From: an uncultured Collinsella sp.
GTDB taxonomy: Bacteria > Actinomycetota > Coriobacteriia > Coriobacteriales > Coriobacteriaceae
NCBI GenBank assembly: GCA_958407995.1
Contig: CATYJU010000006.1
Location: forward strand, 9,248-73,247
Length of the DNA: 64,000 nucleotides
Direction: 5' to 3'
Numbering within the stretch: the first letter of the stretch is position 1; every line of letters starts with the position of its first letter. The translations under genes and the position numbers were made by a program. This document shows, one piece after another, positions 45,049 to 52,910 of the stretch. Under the pieces are notes generated by a model. The model did no database searches, was not told the DNA's origin, and saw only the letters and a list, made by a program, of their open reading frames with translations.

Positions 45049-46032
45049 TTAGTAGGAAAGCTTCCACATGTAGCGACGCATGGTCAGCGGGTGCTGACGG
45101 GCCTCGGCGATCTGGTTGCCATACTCGCGCATAACGGCGAGGTGCAGCAGCGGGTTGAAGTAGGTGACGACGCTCGCGGGCACGGCGTCAGCCAGGCCGT
45201 AGTCCTTGGAGTCGATCAGAGCGACCTTGGCGCCCATGCGCTCAAGGAAGGTGAGGGCGCGGGCATCCATCGGACGGGTAGCGCCATCGGACATGAAGAA
45301 GACGTAGGGCTTACCCTCGGTGGAAACCTCGAACGGGCCGTGGAAGTACTCGCCGGTGTTGTAGGCAGCGGCGTCGATCCACTGCATCTCGGTGAACAGG
45401 AAGGCGGCGTGAGAATAAGCCATCTTCTCGGAGGCACCGGAAGCCATGAAGTAAATCATCTTGTCGTCCTTGAAGTCCTCGGCGAACTTCTTGGCGAGCT
45501 TCTTGCAGTGCTGAGCGGCGTTCTCACAGAGCTCGAAGACGTTGGTGAGGCCGGTGATCATGTCCTCGTAGTGGTCATAGCCCTCGGTCTGCTGAAGGAT
45601 CTCGACAGCAAGAGCGATGGCGTAGCCGGGCTTCTCGCACTTGGCAGCGAAGTTGGCGTGGAAGCCGTGAACGATGACGTAGTCAGCGTCGACGGTCAGA
45701 GCGGAGCCAGCCTTGTTGGTGAGGGAGACGACCGGGCAGTTGTGCTTCTTGGCGGTCTTGTTGGCCTCGACGGTCTCGGGCGTGGAGCCACCGAGGGAGC
45801 AGGTGATCACGAAGGTGTGCTCGTTGACCCAGGAGGGCGTGTCGTAGTTGAACTCGTTAGCGGTGAAGATCTGAACGTTCAGCTTGTCCGTGTTGTTGGC
45901 CAGGAAGTACTTGGCGGGGTAAAGGTCGGACATGGAAGCACCGCAGCCGACGAAAGCGACGCTGTGGATCTCGTGGTTGGACAGGACGTCAGCGACGATC
46001 TGCTTAGGGAGGTTAAGGTCGATCTCGTACAT
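45049..46032 (-). CDS. SIS-domain fructosamine-6-phosphate deglycase-like protein (2)
   Basis: The 327-residue two-SIS-domain protein is the last gene of the PTS operon. It has VAFVGCGASMSDLYPAKY near residue 28, TCSLGGSTPETVEA (sugar-phosphate loop), NTGEYFHGPFE near 220 and a C-terminus MRRYMWKLSY. This is the deglycase most directly tied to the PTS, because it follows the IID gene by 199 nt with no terminator. I chose ATG 46032 (MYEIDLNL), 9 nt after AAAGGA; the ATG at 46041 abuts the ribosome site. The substrate is inferred as a PTS-phosphorylated Amadori product. Confidence 0.83.
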   Translation of the reverse strand: MYEIDLNLPKQIVADVLSNHEIHSVAFVGCGASMSDLYPAKYFLANNTDKLNVQIFTANEFNYDTPSWVNEHTFVITCSLGGSTPETVEANKTAKKHNCPVVSLTNKAGSALTVDADYVIVHGFHANFAAKCEKPGYAIALAVEILQQTEGYDHYEDMITGLTNVFELCENAAQHCKKLAKKFAEDFKDDKMIYFMASGASEKMAYSHAAFLFTEMQWIDAAAYNTGEYFHGPFEVSTEGKPYVFFMSDGATRPMDARALTFLERMGAKVALIDSKDYGLADAVPASVVTYFNPLLHLAVMREYGNQIAEARQHPLTMRRYMWKLSY

Positions 46033-46122
46033 CTGACACATTCCTTTCGATTTTTGCGGCGCCACATTGCCGGGCGCTCGCAGGGTTACCGTGGTTTGGA
46101 CCGAGTCGCCGGCCCGTTGAGG

Positions 46123-46153
46123 ATGCGACAAGGGGACTGTCCCATTGTCGCAT
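46123..46153. repeat. REP-like palindrome with GGGAC head
   Basis: ATGCGACAA..GGG pairs with CCC.TTGTCGCAT over 13 nt with one mismatch. The minus strand reads GGGACAGTCCCC across the tip. It lies between the IID and deglycase 2 genes of one operon. Confidence 0.5.
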
Positions 46154-46231
46154 TTTGGGAATGGAAGCCTGCCTGGGGTATGGGATGCCAGGCAGGCCCC
46201 CGGGGGAAAGCGGTTAGACGCTTGGTCGCGA

Positions 46232-47065
46232 CTAGGCCAGGATGCCGGCCGCGGAGAGGGCGATGCCGCCCACGATGGCGATCACGAGAAGCCAACCGGT
46301 GTTGATGTTCTTCTTGATGAGCCAGTACATAAGGCCGGTGAGGCCAAGGGAGATCATCTGGGGCATCATGCCGTCCAGGATGTCCTGGATAACGACGGTG
46401 CCCTCAGCGAACTGCAGCGGGGTGGTGGCGCCGATCAGCGTAGCGATCATGCCACCCACGGACATAAGACCCACGATGCCGCAGACATACATGAGCTTCT
46501 CCATGAGGTCGCCGCCCTGAAGCTTGCTCAGGTACTCGTGGCCGCCCTGATAGCCCATCTTGGCTGCGAACCAAGTGATCAGCACAGAGGGGACGATGGA
46601 GATGAGCATGGCCAGAATCGGGCCCATGATGGAGCCCTGCTGAGCCAGCTGAACGCCCAGGCCAAAGGCGATAACGCGGATGGTGCCCTGGAAGAAGGAG
46701 TCACCGATGCCGGAAAGCGGACCCATGAGGGAGGTCTTGACCGCGTTGATCGAATCGGGGTCGAAGTTCTCGGGATCCTTGGCGTACTCCTCCTCCATGG
46801 AGGCGGCGAGGCCCAGGATGAAAGCGCTCGTCTGCGGGGTGCAGTTGTAGAACGCCATGTGACGGTGGTAAGCCTCTTTCTTAGCAGCGAGCTGCTTGGG
46901 GTCGGACTCGTCCGGATAGAGGCGATCGAGCGTGGGAACCATACCGTAGAGGAAGCCCATGTTCATCTGACGCTCGTAGTTCCAAGAGGCCTGGATGGCC
47001 CAGGAGCGCCAGAAGAACTGGCTGACCTTCTTGTTCAGGGACACGTCCTTGGTTGCGGTTGCCAT
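46232..47065 (-). CDS. PTS mannose/fructose/sorbose family IID component
   Basis: The 277-residue EIID subunit is one of the two membrane proteins that form the sugar channel of mannose-family PTS. Typical blocks are FFWRSWAIQASWNYERQMNMG, then GDSFFQGTIRVIAFGLG and the C-terminal hydrophobic segments. The helix GPLSGIGDSFF is the EIID signature. ATG 47065 is preceded by AAGGAGGA. It lies 13 nt after the IIC gene. Confidence 0.95.
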   Translation of the reverse strand: MATATKDVSLNKKVSQFFWRSWAIQASWNYERQMNMGFLYGMVPTLDRLYPDESDPKQLAAKKEAYHRHMAFYNCTPQTSAFILGLAASMEEEYAKDPENFDPDSINAVKTSLMGPLSGIGDSFFQGTIRVIAFGLGVQLAQQGSIMGPILAMLISIVPSVLITWFAAKMGYQGGHEYLSKLQGGDLMEKLMYVCGIVGLMSVGGMIATLIGATTPLQFAEGTVVIQDILDGMMPQMISLGLTGLMYWLIKKNINTGWLLVIAIVGGIALSAAGILA

Positions 47066-47078
47066 AGTGTGTTCCTCC

Positions 47079-47873
47079 TTAGTCTTCGTCGTCTTCGAGC
47101 GGATCGTAGTCGGAATCGACACCGGCGGCTGCATGGGAACCGTTGAACTTGAAGCCCATGAAGACGACAGCCAGGCACACACCGATCAGAGCGACCGCGA
47201 TGACGGACAGGTTGAGGTAAGCGGCGAGCAGGAAACCGATGAACAGGAACGGAGTCATACCCTTCTTGATCATCATGGTGAGCAGCAGGGCCAAGCCGTA
47301 GGCAGTCATGATCTTGGTCGAAACGTTAAGACCAGTGGACAGCCACTCGGGAACCATGTTGACGATGGCCTGAACCAGGTCGGTGCCAACAAAGACGGCG
47401 AGGAAGATCGGCAGGAAGTACATGATGGCGTACAGACCGGAGCCAGCGCAGATGTGCATACGGTAGGCGGTCTTGAAGTTACCGTTATCGATCGCGTTAT
47501 CTGCCACATGGGTGAGGGCGGCGATGATGGAACGGAACACGATGCCGAGGAGCTGACCCAGGACGGCGACCGGGATGGCGATCGTCATGGCGGTCTCGGC
47601 GGAAGCATCGGTCAGGCACGCAAAGGCAGCGGCCACGATGCCGCCCAGGACCATATCGGGCGGAACGGCGGCGCCGACCTGCACCAGGCCCATGGACACG
47701 AGCTCGACGGCGGCACCGACGGCAAGGCCGGTGGGCACATCGCCCAGCAGCAGACCGACGAGCGTAGCGCCAACGAGGGGCTGCTCGAAGTTAAGACGAC
47801 CGAGCAGGCGGGAGTCCCACATGCAGAACACGCCGACGAGGCCGACGAGCACCGCACTGATGAACGTATTCAT
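47079..47873 (-). CDS. PTS mannose/fructose/sorbose family IIC component
   Basis: The 264-residue EIIC subunit has about seven hydrophobic segments, including FEQPLVGATLVGLLLGD and VGAAVPPDMVLGGIVAAAFA, the latter near the substrate site of the family. A short acidic tail (SDYDPLEDDED) ends the protein. It lies 36 nt downstream of the IIAB gene and 13 nt upstream of IID, all on the minus strand, and forms the core of the transporter. Confidence 0.95.
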   Translation of the reverse strand: MNTFISAVLVGLVGVFCMWDSRLLGRLNFEQPLVGATLVGLLLGDVPTGLAVGAAVELVSMGLVQVGAAVPPDMVLGGIVAAAFACLTDASAETAMTIAIPVAVLGQLLGIVFRSIIAALTHVADNAIDNGNFKTAYRMHICAGSGLYAIMYFLPIFLAVFVGTDLVQAIVNMVPEWLSTGLNVSTKIMTAYGLALLLTMMIKKGMTPFLFIGFLLAAYLNLSVIAVALIGVCLAVVFMGFKFNGSHAAAGVDSDYDPLEDDED

Positions 47874-47909
47874 ACCCTTCTCCTTTCAGTCAGGCAAAAG
47901 CCTGGTTGA

Positions 47910-48833
47910 TTACAGCTTGGCGTCGATGTCGACGCTCTGATACGTAGGGGTCTGCTGGACATAGAGCTTAATGCCCATGTCGAGCAGCTGGTTGACGTCG
48001 GCCTTCTGGGTGGCGTCGAGGAAGACGGAGCTGTCCTTGCCGCCGACCTGATCGGCACCGTCGTGGTTGGCGGTGGCGCCCAGGTTGATGGCGTCGAGCT
48101 TGTAGCCCTGGCAGAACTGCAGCATCTCGGCCGTGTTGCCAAAGACGAACATGACGCGCTCGCCGAGGGTGTTGAGCTTGTCCATCTTGGCGAGAGCACG
48201 CTCGACGGTGAAGACGTTCAGACGCACGCCCTGGGGCTTGGCCAGCGTAAGAGCGCCCTTCTTGATGTCATCGTTGGCGGCAGCGTTGTCGACGACGATG
48301 ATGCGCTCGGCCTGGACCTTGGTGGTCCAGGTAAAGACGACCTGGCCGTGCAGCAGACGGTAGTCAAGACGTGCGAGGACGATCTTGGCGGGACCGGAGC
48401 TGTGACGGGACGCCTTGGCCTTCTTGGCGGGAGCCGCGGCGGGCTGGGCCGGTGCGTTGGGGTTGGTCAGACCGTTGCGGGCCTCGTTGATGAGGGCCGC
48501 GAGCTCGGCGCCCTCGACGGGGACGGGGCTCATAGCGAGCGTGAGCGCCAGCGGGATGTTGAAACCGCTGACAACCGTGAACTTCGTGCCGTTCTTGGAA
48601 AGCTCGACCATGTTGTTGTTGACCGAGCTGCCGAGCATATCGGTCAGCACATAGACGGTGTCGTCCGCGTTGAACGTGGCGATCATGGCATCCACCTTAT
48701 TGGTGATGGGCTCCTTGTCGTCACGAGCAAGCGACACGACGTGGACGTTCGACACGTCGCCGAGAACCATCTCGAGCGTGTCTTTGGCGCCTGCGGCCAG
48801 GCCGCCATGAGATGCGAGAATGATCTGATTCAT
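47910..48833 (-). CDS. PTS mannose-family IIAB fusion protein
   Basis: The 307-residue cytoplasmic phosphocarrier fuses EIIA (about 1-118, phospho-His H9 in ILASHGG) to EIIB (about 148-307, phospho-His H162 in RLDYRLLHGQVVF). A Pro/Ala/Lys-rich linker joins them (APAQPAAAPAKKAKA). It passes phosphate from HPr to the incoming sugar at IIC/IID. It is the first gene of the operon; upstream lie GGAGGAGG and the operator-like boxes at 48850-48870. Confidence 0.95.
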   Translation of the reverse strand: MNQIILASHGGLAAGAKDTLEMVLGDVSNVHVVSLARDDKEPITNKVDAMIATFNADDTVYVLTDMLGSSVNNNMVELSKNGTKFTVVSGFNIPLALTLAMSPVPVEGAELAALINEARNGLTNPNAPAQPAAAPAKKAKASRHSSGPAKIVLARLDYRLLHGQVVFTWTTKVQAERIIVVDNAAANDDIKKGALTLAKPQGVRLNVFTVERALAKMDKLNTLGERVMFVFGNTAEMLQFCQGYKLDAINLGATANHDGADQVGGKDSSVFLDATQKADVNQLLDMGIKLYVQQTPTYQSVDIDAKL

Positions 48834-48849
48834 CTTGCCTCCTCCTTTT

Positions 48850-48870
48850 CGTTATGGTCATTATAACGTC
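48850..48870 (-). promoter_or_regulatory. PTS operon promoter with GntR-type operator
   Basis: The plus-strand sequence CGTTATGGTCATTATA (48850-48865) matches CGTTATAGTCGTTATA at 50140-50155 in all but two positions. On the minus strand TATAAT (48865-48860) would be the -10 and GACGTTATA (48870-48862) recalls the GntR 2 box. I find no good -35. Confidence 0.45.
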
Positions 48871-49016
48871 TTATATGTTGCTTATATTGCTAATTAGTAT
48901 AAAGACCGTTCGCGGGTGAAAATCGACCGTTGACGGGCTTAACGTACTTGAAACGTTGGGGCTGGATAGGCCGGCGCTGGCTGGATAACCCCAGGCCAAA
49001 CGCCGTGCACAATCCT

Positions 49017-50099
49017 CTATCGCACGAAGTACCAGGGGCTTTCCTGCACGGTGGGCTCCAGCGCGATGCCAGTGCGTTCCTTAAACAGATCCATGTCCTG
49101 AGATTTTTCGGTCCACCACGCGTTGGGCTTAAAGGTCATGCTCTCGACAATACGTTTGACAATGGCGCTGTTGCGCAGCCTGGAGAAGTCGGTGTTCATG
49201 ATCAGGATGGACGCAAGCACCAGCACGATGCCCAGGACCTTGATCGCGCCGGCGGGCTCGGCGTAGACACCAATGCCCAGCAGTACGGTGACGACCGTCT
49301 CGAATGACATTACGACGGGAACTTTCGACGTCTCGAGCCCCATGGACAGACCCTGCATATATAAGACATAGGCCACGGCTGTGGGGATGAGTCCAAAGCC
49401 AAGGAACAACAACAGCAGCTGTGGCGACATTGCCGCGGCGACATCCGGCCACGGAGCCGCGATAGCTGCCATAACCGCACCGCCAAAAACAAAGCCCCAA
49501 AACGTGACAGCCAGCGGGTGGACCGTCTTGGTTGCTATCCGGCTAAACACCGCAAGCGACGCACCGCAAAAGCCTGCAATCACGCCCGACGTGACGCCCC
49601 AAACCGAAAAATGAAAACCGGAAAGGTCGCCATTGGTCACCGCAAGCACGCAGCCAACGATGTTAAAGACAATGGCAACGAGCTTGTTGGGGGTCACGTC
49701 CTCGCGATAAAGCACGCGGCCGAGCATGACGCCAAACACCGGCGAGGTGTAGAGCAGCACCGAGGCCGTGGACATGCCCACCTCGCCCATGCACTCGTAA
49801 TAGCAGGTGTTGGCGACGGCCAAGCCGACGATACCGACAAGTGCGCAGGGGACGAGTTCTTTGGGGCTTGCCTTGAATAGCGCCAGGGGACCCTGAGCCA
49901 CGGTAGACCCCTCACCCGGACGGCAGCCCATAAACATCAGGACCGGCGCCAAGACAAGCGCTCCGACCAACAAGCGAAAGGCAGCCATGCTCTGGGACGA
50001 AACGCCCATGGCCGCAATGCCGTTTACAAAGATTCCGATGCTGCCCCACATAAGCGCGGCGATCAGCACCAGCACATAGCCCAGATTGCTTTTCTTCAA
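49017..50099 (-). CDS. EamA/DMT-family transporter (sugar-amine region)
   Basis: The 360-residue transporter has ten membrane segments in two EamA repeats (about 5-145 and 160-300). A 60-residue hydrophilic tail follows (MTFKPNAWWTEKSQDMDLF). The likely start is TTG 50099 (LKKSNLGYVLV), because GAGGAGG lies 5 nt before it; the GTG at 50135 has no such site. It may export an amino acid or amine released by the deglycases, which is inference. Its promoter region shares the GntR-type box with the PTS operon and GntR 2. Confidence 0.85.
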   Translation of the reverse strand: MKKSNLGYVLVLIAALMWGSIGIFVNGIAAMGVSSQSMAAFRLLVGALVLAPVLMFMGCRPGEGSTVAQGPLALFKASPKELVPCALVGIVGLAVANTCYYECMGEVGMSTASVLLYTSPVFGVMLGRVLYREDVTPNKLVAIVFNIVGCVLAVTNGDLSGFHFSVWGVTSGVIAGFCGASLAVFSRIATKTVHPLAVTFWGFVFGGAVMAAIAAPWPDVAAAMSPQLLLLFLGFGLIPTAVAYVLYMQGLSMGLETSKVPVVMSFETVVTVLLGIGVYAEPAGAIKVLGIVLVLASILIMNTDFSRLRNSAIVKRIVESMTFKPNAWWTEKSQDMDLFKERTGIALEPTVQESPWYFVR

Positions 50100-50139
50100 C
50101 GCAGCCTCCTCGGTATTGTTTCCAATATGTTTCACACTA

Positions 50140-50160
50140 CGTTATAGTCGTTATATACAT
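50140..50160 (-). promoter_or_regulatory. GntR-type operator box upstream of the EamA gene
   Basis: The plus strand reads CGTTATAGTCGTTATATAC from 50140. It matches both the PTS promoter box (48850-48865) and, through GTCGTTATATACAT, the reverse complement of the GntR 2 promoter box (42716-42729). Confidence 0.5.
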
Positions 50161-50211
50161 TTTTCAAGACACAAATCGCCGAACGGAAAAATCTGCTTCC
50201 CCATATACTCA

Positions 50212-50255
50212 TTGGGGACGTTCTTAAATGACTAGCCATTTAAGAACGTCCCCAA
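50212..50255. repeat. REP-like palindrome with GGGAC head
   Basis: TTGGGGACGTTCTTAAAT (50212-50229) pairs perfectly with ATTTAAGAACGTCCCCAA (50238-50255), loop GACTAGCC. It lies between the deglycase 3 stop and the EamA gene. Confidence 0.65.
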
Positions 50256-50300
50256 CGTCTAAGCCCCAACCTCATATGGGTTGCCAGGCTGCTCTATCCC

Positions 50301-51293
50301 TTAGTAATCAAGCTTCCACATGTAGCGGCGCGTCATGTAGTCCTTGTGAGTTACGGCAGAGAGCGCACGCATGTACACGTTGTTGAGGATCGGGGCAAAG
50401 ATCAGGTGGTTGAAGTACTCGCTCACGCTGTCCTTGATGTCGTTGAGGCCGAGCTCCTTGGCGTCGAGCTGATAGACGCGCTCGCCACCGTACTGGTTGA
50501 CGAAGCGGATGCCGCGCTCGTCGTTGCAGCGGCTGCGGCCGACGCTGATGAGCTGGAACAGCGAGGTGCGCTTGTCCAGGATCTCGAAGGGGCCGTGGAA
50601 GAAGTCGCAGGTGTTGATGGTGCAGGAGTCGATCTGTAGCATCTCCTGCACGTTGCAGATGCTAAAGACGTAGGCGGCACCAAAGAGCGGACCCTGAGCC
50701 ATCACGTTGATGCAGGGCCTGTCGGCGTTCTGCTCGGCCCACTTGGCAGCGAGCGGACGGGTGTACTCGACGGCTTTGCGGTAGATGGGATCGATCAGGT
50801 CGAAGGCGGCCATGGCGGTCTCGTACTCGGCATAGCCCTCGGTCTGCTGCGTGAGCTCCATGGCGATCATGGTCACGACGGCGGAGTTGGTACGGCCCAT
50901 GCAGGACTCGTCGACGGCCAGGCTGTCGTACTGGATCTTGTAGTCGCAGACCTCGGTGAGGCCGGACTCGTCAACATAGATGGCGATGGTGCTGGCGCCG
51001 TGGTCCTTGGCGACCTGGGCGGCTACGATGGTCTCCTTGGTGCCGCGCATGGACACGACGACGGCCAGAGTGTTCTCGTTGACATAGGCAGGGGTTGCGT
51101 GCACGAACTCGTTGCTGGTGTAGCTGGAGCTCACGACCTGCGTGGCCTCGTGCTCCATAAAGTACTGGGCAGGATAGTTACCGCCGTTGGATCCGCCGGC
51201 GCCAATCCACACGACGCGCTTGATGCCGCCCTTGTCAGCCTTGTCAGCCAAAACTTGGGAGACGACGTCCTTAACCTGTTCCTGAGTAGTCAT
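50301..51293 (-). CDS. SIS-domain fructosamine-6-phosphate deglycase-like protein (3)
   Basis: The 330-residue protein has two SIS domains, with VVWIGAGGSNGGNYPAQYF near 30. VSMRGTKETIVAA replaces the usual S-x-S-G-x-T loop, and NTCDFFHGPFEI lies near 225. It ends TRRYMWKLDY, closer to deglycase 2 than to deglycase 1. The altered sugar-phosphate loop suggests a different substrate or a changed mechanism. ATG 51293 is preceded by AGAAAGG. It is divergent from GntR 3, with direct-repeat operators between them. Confidence 0.8.
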   Translation of the reverse strand: MTTQEQVKDVVSQVLADKADKGGIKRVVWIGAGGSNGGNYPAQYFMEHEATQVVSSSYTSNEFVHATPAYVNENTLAVVVSMRGTKETIVAAQVAKDHGASTIAIYVDESGLTEVCDYKIQYDSLAVDESCMGRTNSAVVTMIAMELTQQTEGYAEYETAMAAFDLIDPIYRKAVEYTRPLAAKWAEQNADRPCINVMAQGPLFGAAYVFSICNVQEMLQIDSCTINTCDFFHGPFEILDKRTSLFQLISVGRSRCNDERGIRFVNQYGGERVYQLDAKELGLNDIKDSVSEYFNHLIFAPILNNVYMRALSAVTHKDYMTRRYMWKLDY

Positions 51294-51331
51294 CGCGCAT
51301 CAGCCTTTCTTCTCGTTTGATGCTCTTGATG

Positions 51332-51490
51332 GCATACAAGTTACATACATGTTTTGGTTATGTCGACTAGTTGTATGCTATATTTATCTTAGAAATTTTG
51401 CTGATGCGGTTTTCGATAACTAGCTACCAGCGGTTTTGTTATTGTATTGGATACATGCTCAATTAGATTTGCATACAGGTTAGATACAGG
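51332..51490. promoter_or_regulatory. Divergent deglycase 3 / GntR 3 control region with two 20-nt boxes
   Basis: GCATACAAGTTACATACATG (51332-51351) and GCATACAGGTTAGATACAGG (51471-51490) match at 16 of 20 positions, one near each start codon. Extra half-sites (TTGTATGC near 51371-51380 and GGATACATGC near 51449-51458) lie between. GntR 3 is the likely binding protein. Confidence 0.55.
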
Positions 51491-51498
51491 TTGATTGC

Positions 51499-52221
51499 AT
51501 GAACGCTTCATCTAAAAAGAAACTGGCCCAATACGAGCGCTTGGCGGGCATGCTGCGCGACCGCATTGCCTCCGGCACCTACGCACGCGGAGACAAGCTG
51601 CCGTCCGAGATGGAACTCATGGACGAATCGGGGCTGTCGCGCAGCACCGTGCGCCATGCCCTTAAGGTGCTCGTCGATGAGGGTCTGGTGCGCACCGAGC
51701 GCGGGCGTGGCGCCTTTGTGGCCGACACGCCGGCGCTCCACGAAAACAACCTGGTGTTTTCGAGCTATACGGCACAGGTCCAGGGTCAGGGCATGAAGCC
51801 CACCACGCGCACGGTGGACTCGGGCTTTGCCAAGGCCGCGGGCAATGTGGCCAGGTTTTTTGATGTCGCCGTGGGCAGCAAGCTCGTCAAACTTGTCCGC
51901 CTGCGTTATCTGGACGATGCGCCGCTGTGCCTGGAGACCACCTATCTGCCGCCAAGCTTTGAGGCACTCATCGATCGCGATATCAACGGTTCGCTCTACG
52001 CCACGCTGCGTCAAGAATTCCATCGCGCGCCGGCACAGGGGCACAAGACCTTTGAGGTGTGCTATGCCTCGCAAAACGAGGCGTTTTTGCTCAACGTTGA
52101 GCGCGGGCAGGCGCTGATCCTGATCACCGACTACGTCTACGACACCGACGGCCGCCCGCTCCATGTCTCCAAGCGCGTCCAACGCACCGACCGCGCCAAA
52201 TACACCGAGCCCATCGGCTAA
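51499..52221 (+). CDS. GntR-family regulator with UTRA domain (3)
   Basis: The 240-residue protein has a GntR winged helix (about 8-80: YERLAGMLRDRIASGTYARG, KLPSEMELMDESGLSRSTV, ERGRGAFV) and a UTRA effector domain (about 95-235). It is transcribed divergently from deglycase 3, the standard layout for a local repressor. The ribosome site is weak (CAGGTTGATTGC before the ATG), which may keep its level low. It differs from GntR 1 and 2, so each deglycase seems to have its own regulator. Confidence 0.9.
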   Translation: MNASSKKKLAQYERLAGMLRDRIASGTYARGDKLPSEMELMDESGLSRSTVRHALKVLVDEGLVRTERGRGAFVADTPALHENNLVFSSYTAQVQGQGMKPTTRTVDSGFAKAAGNVARFFDVAVGSKLVKLVRLRYLDDAPLCLETTYLPPSFEALIDRDINGSLYATLRQEFHRAPAQGHKTFEVCYASQNEAFLLNVERGQALILITDYVYDTDGRPLHVSKRVQRTDRAKYTEPIG

Positions 52222-52254
52222 CCTGCCAAAATAGACCTGTCCCTAAATGGTAGG
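52220..52254 (+). repeat. 44-nt dispersed repeat, copy 4 (partial)
   Basis: It contains AACCTGCCAAAATAGACC and TGTCCCTAAATGGTAGG. The leading CCCAGATAA part is missing. It begins at the GntR 3 stop codon and runs into the end of the convergent acetyltransferase gene. Confidence 0.6.
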
Positions 52255-52833
52255 TTTGGGGAGGTCGGGGAACCAGATTGGCTTGGGTTTGTTGGGTGTG
52301 CGCTCGGCTAGGACTAGCTCCATCCAGCACATGTCGTACCAGCGGCCGAACTTTTGGGCACAGCGGTCGAAGGCGCCCACCAGGCGATACCCCATATGGG
52401 CATGGAAATCCTGACTGTTATGCGTCAGATATTCGTCGTCCTTGTCGTGCGGCACGGCAATGAGCGCGCACATGTTGGTGATGCCCATCGCGATCAGACA
52501 TTGCTTGAGCGCGTCGTGCAGCTTGCGGCCCAACCCGCCGTGGCGCACGTCGCGCGCCAGGTAGATCGACGTCTCGACCGACCAGTCGTATGCCTCGCGG
52601 CTGTTAAGCGGACTCACATAGGCATAGCCTACCGGATGCCCGTCCAGCTCCATCACCAAATACGGATAGCGCTTGAGCGTACGCTCGATGCGCCCGGCGA
52701 ACGCCTCAACGCTCGGCACCTCGTATTCGCAGGTAATCGCCGTCTGGCGCACATACGGCTCATAGATGGCAAGCAACGCCGGCGCGTCTTCGGGCGTCGT
52801 CAGACGAATCGTCGGCTCGGACATCTCGGGCAT
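52243..52833 (-). CDS. GNAT-family N-acetyltransferase
   Basis: The 196-residue protein has a GNAT domain over about 5-175. It has IRLTTPEDAPALLAIYEPYV at the start and the acetyl-CoA loop RHGGLGRKLHDALKQCL near 97-113. HNSQDFHAHMGYRLVGAFDRCAQKFGRW, quoted here by its key part FHAHMGYR, follows. The pattern fits phosphinothricin- or methionine-sulfoximine-type acetyltransferases (YVRQTAITCEYEVP), so it may acylate a small amine. I chose ATG 52833, behind GGGGAGGGG. It converges with GntR 3. Confidence 0.85.
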   Translation of the reverse strand: MPEMSEPTIRLTTPEDAPALLAIYEPYVRQTAITCEYEVPSVEAFAGRIERTLKRYPYLVMELDGHPVGYAYVSPLNSREAYDWSVETSIYLARDVRHGGLGRKLHDALKQCLIAMGITNMCALIAVPHDKDDEYLTHNSQDFHAHMGYRLVGAFDRCAQKFGRWYDMCWMELVLAERTPNKPKPIWFPDLPKPTI

Positions 52834-52849
52834 ACAGCCCCTCCCCCTC

Positions 52850-52892
52850 AAAAGCAAAGGCCGCCCTGCGCCAAACCCAGCGCAAGGCGGCC
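52850..52892 (-). terminator. Terminator of the threonine aldolase gene
   Basis: GGCCGCC.TGCGC (from 52859) pairs with GCGCA.GGCGGCC (to 52892). On the minus strand TTTGCTTTTG follows. It lies 18 nt after the aldolase stop. Confidence 0.8.
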
Positions 52893-52910
52893 CCTCGTCA
52901 TTACATCAGA

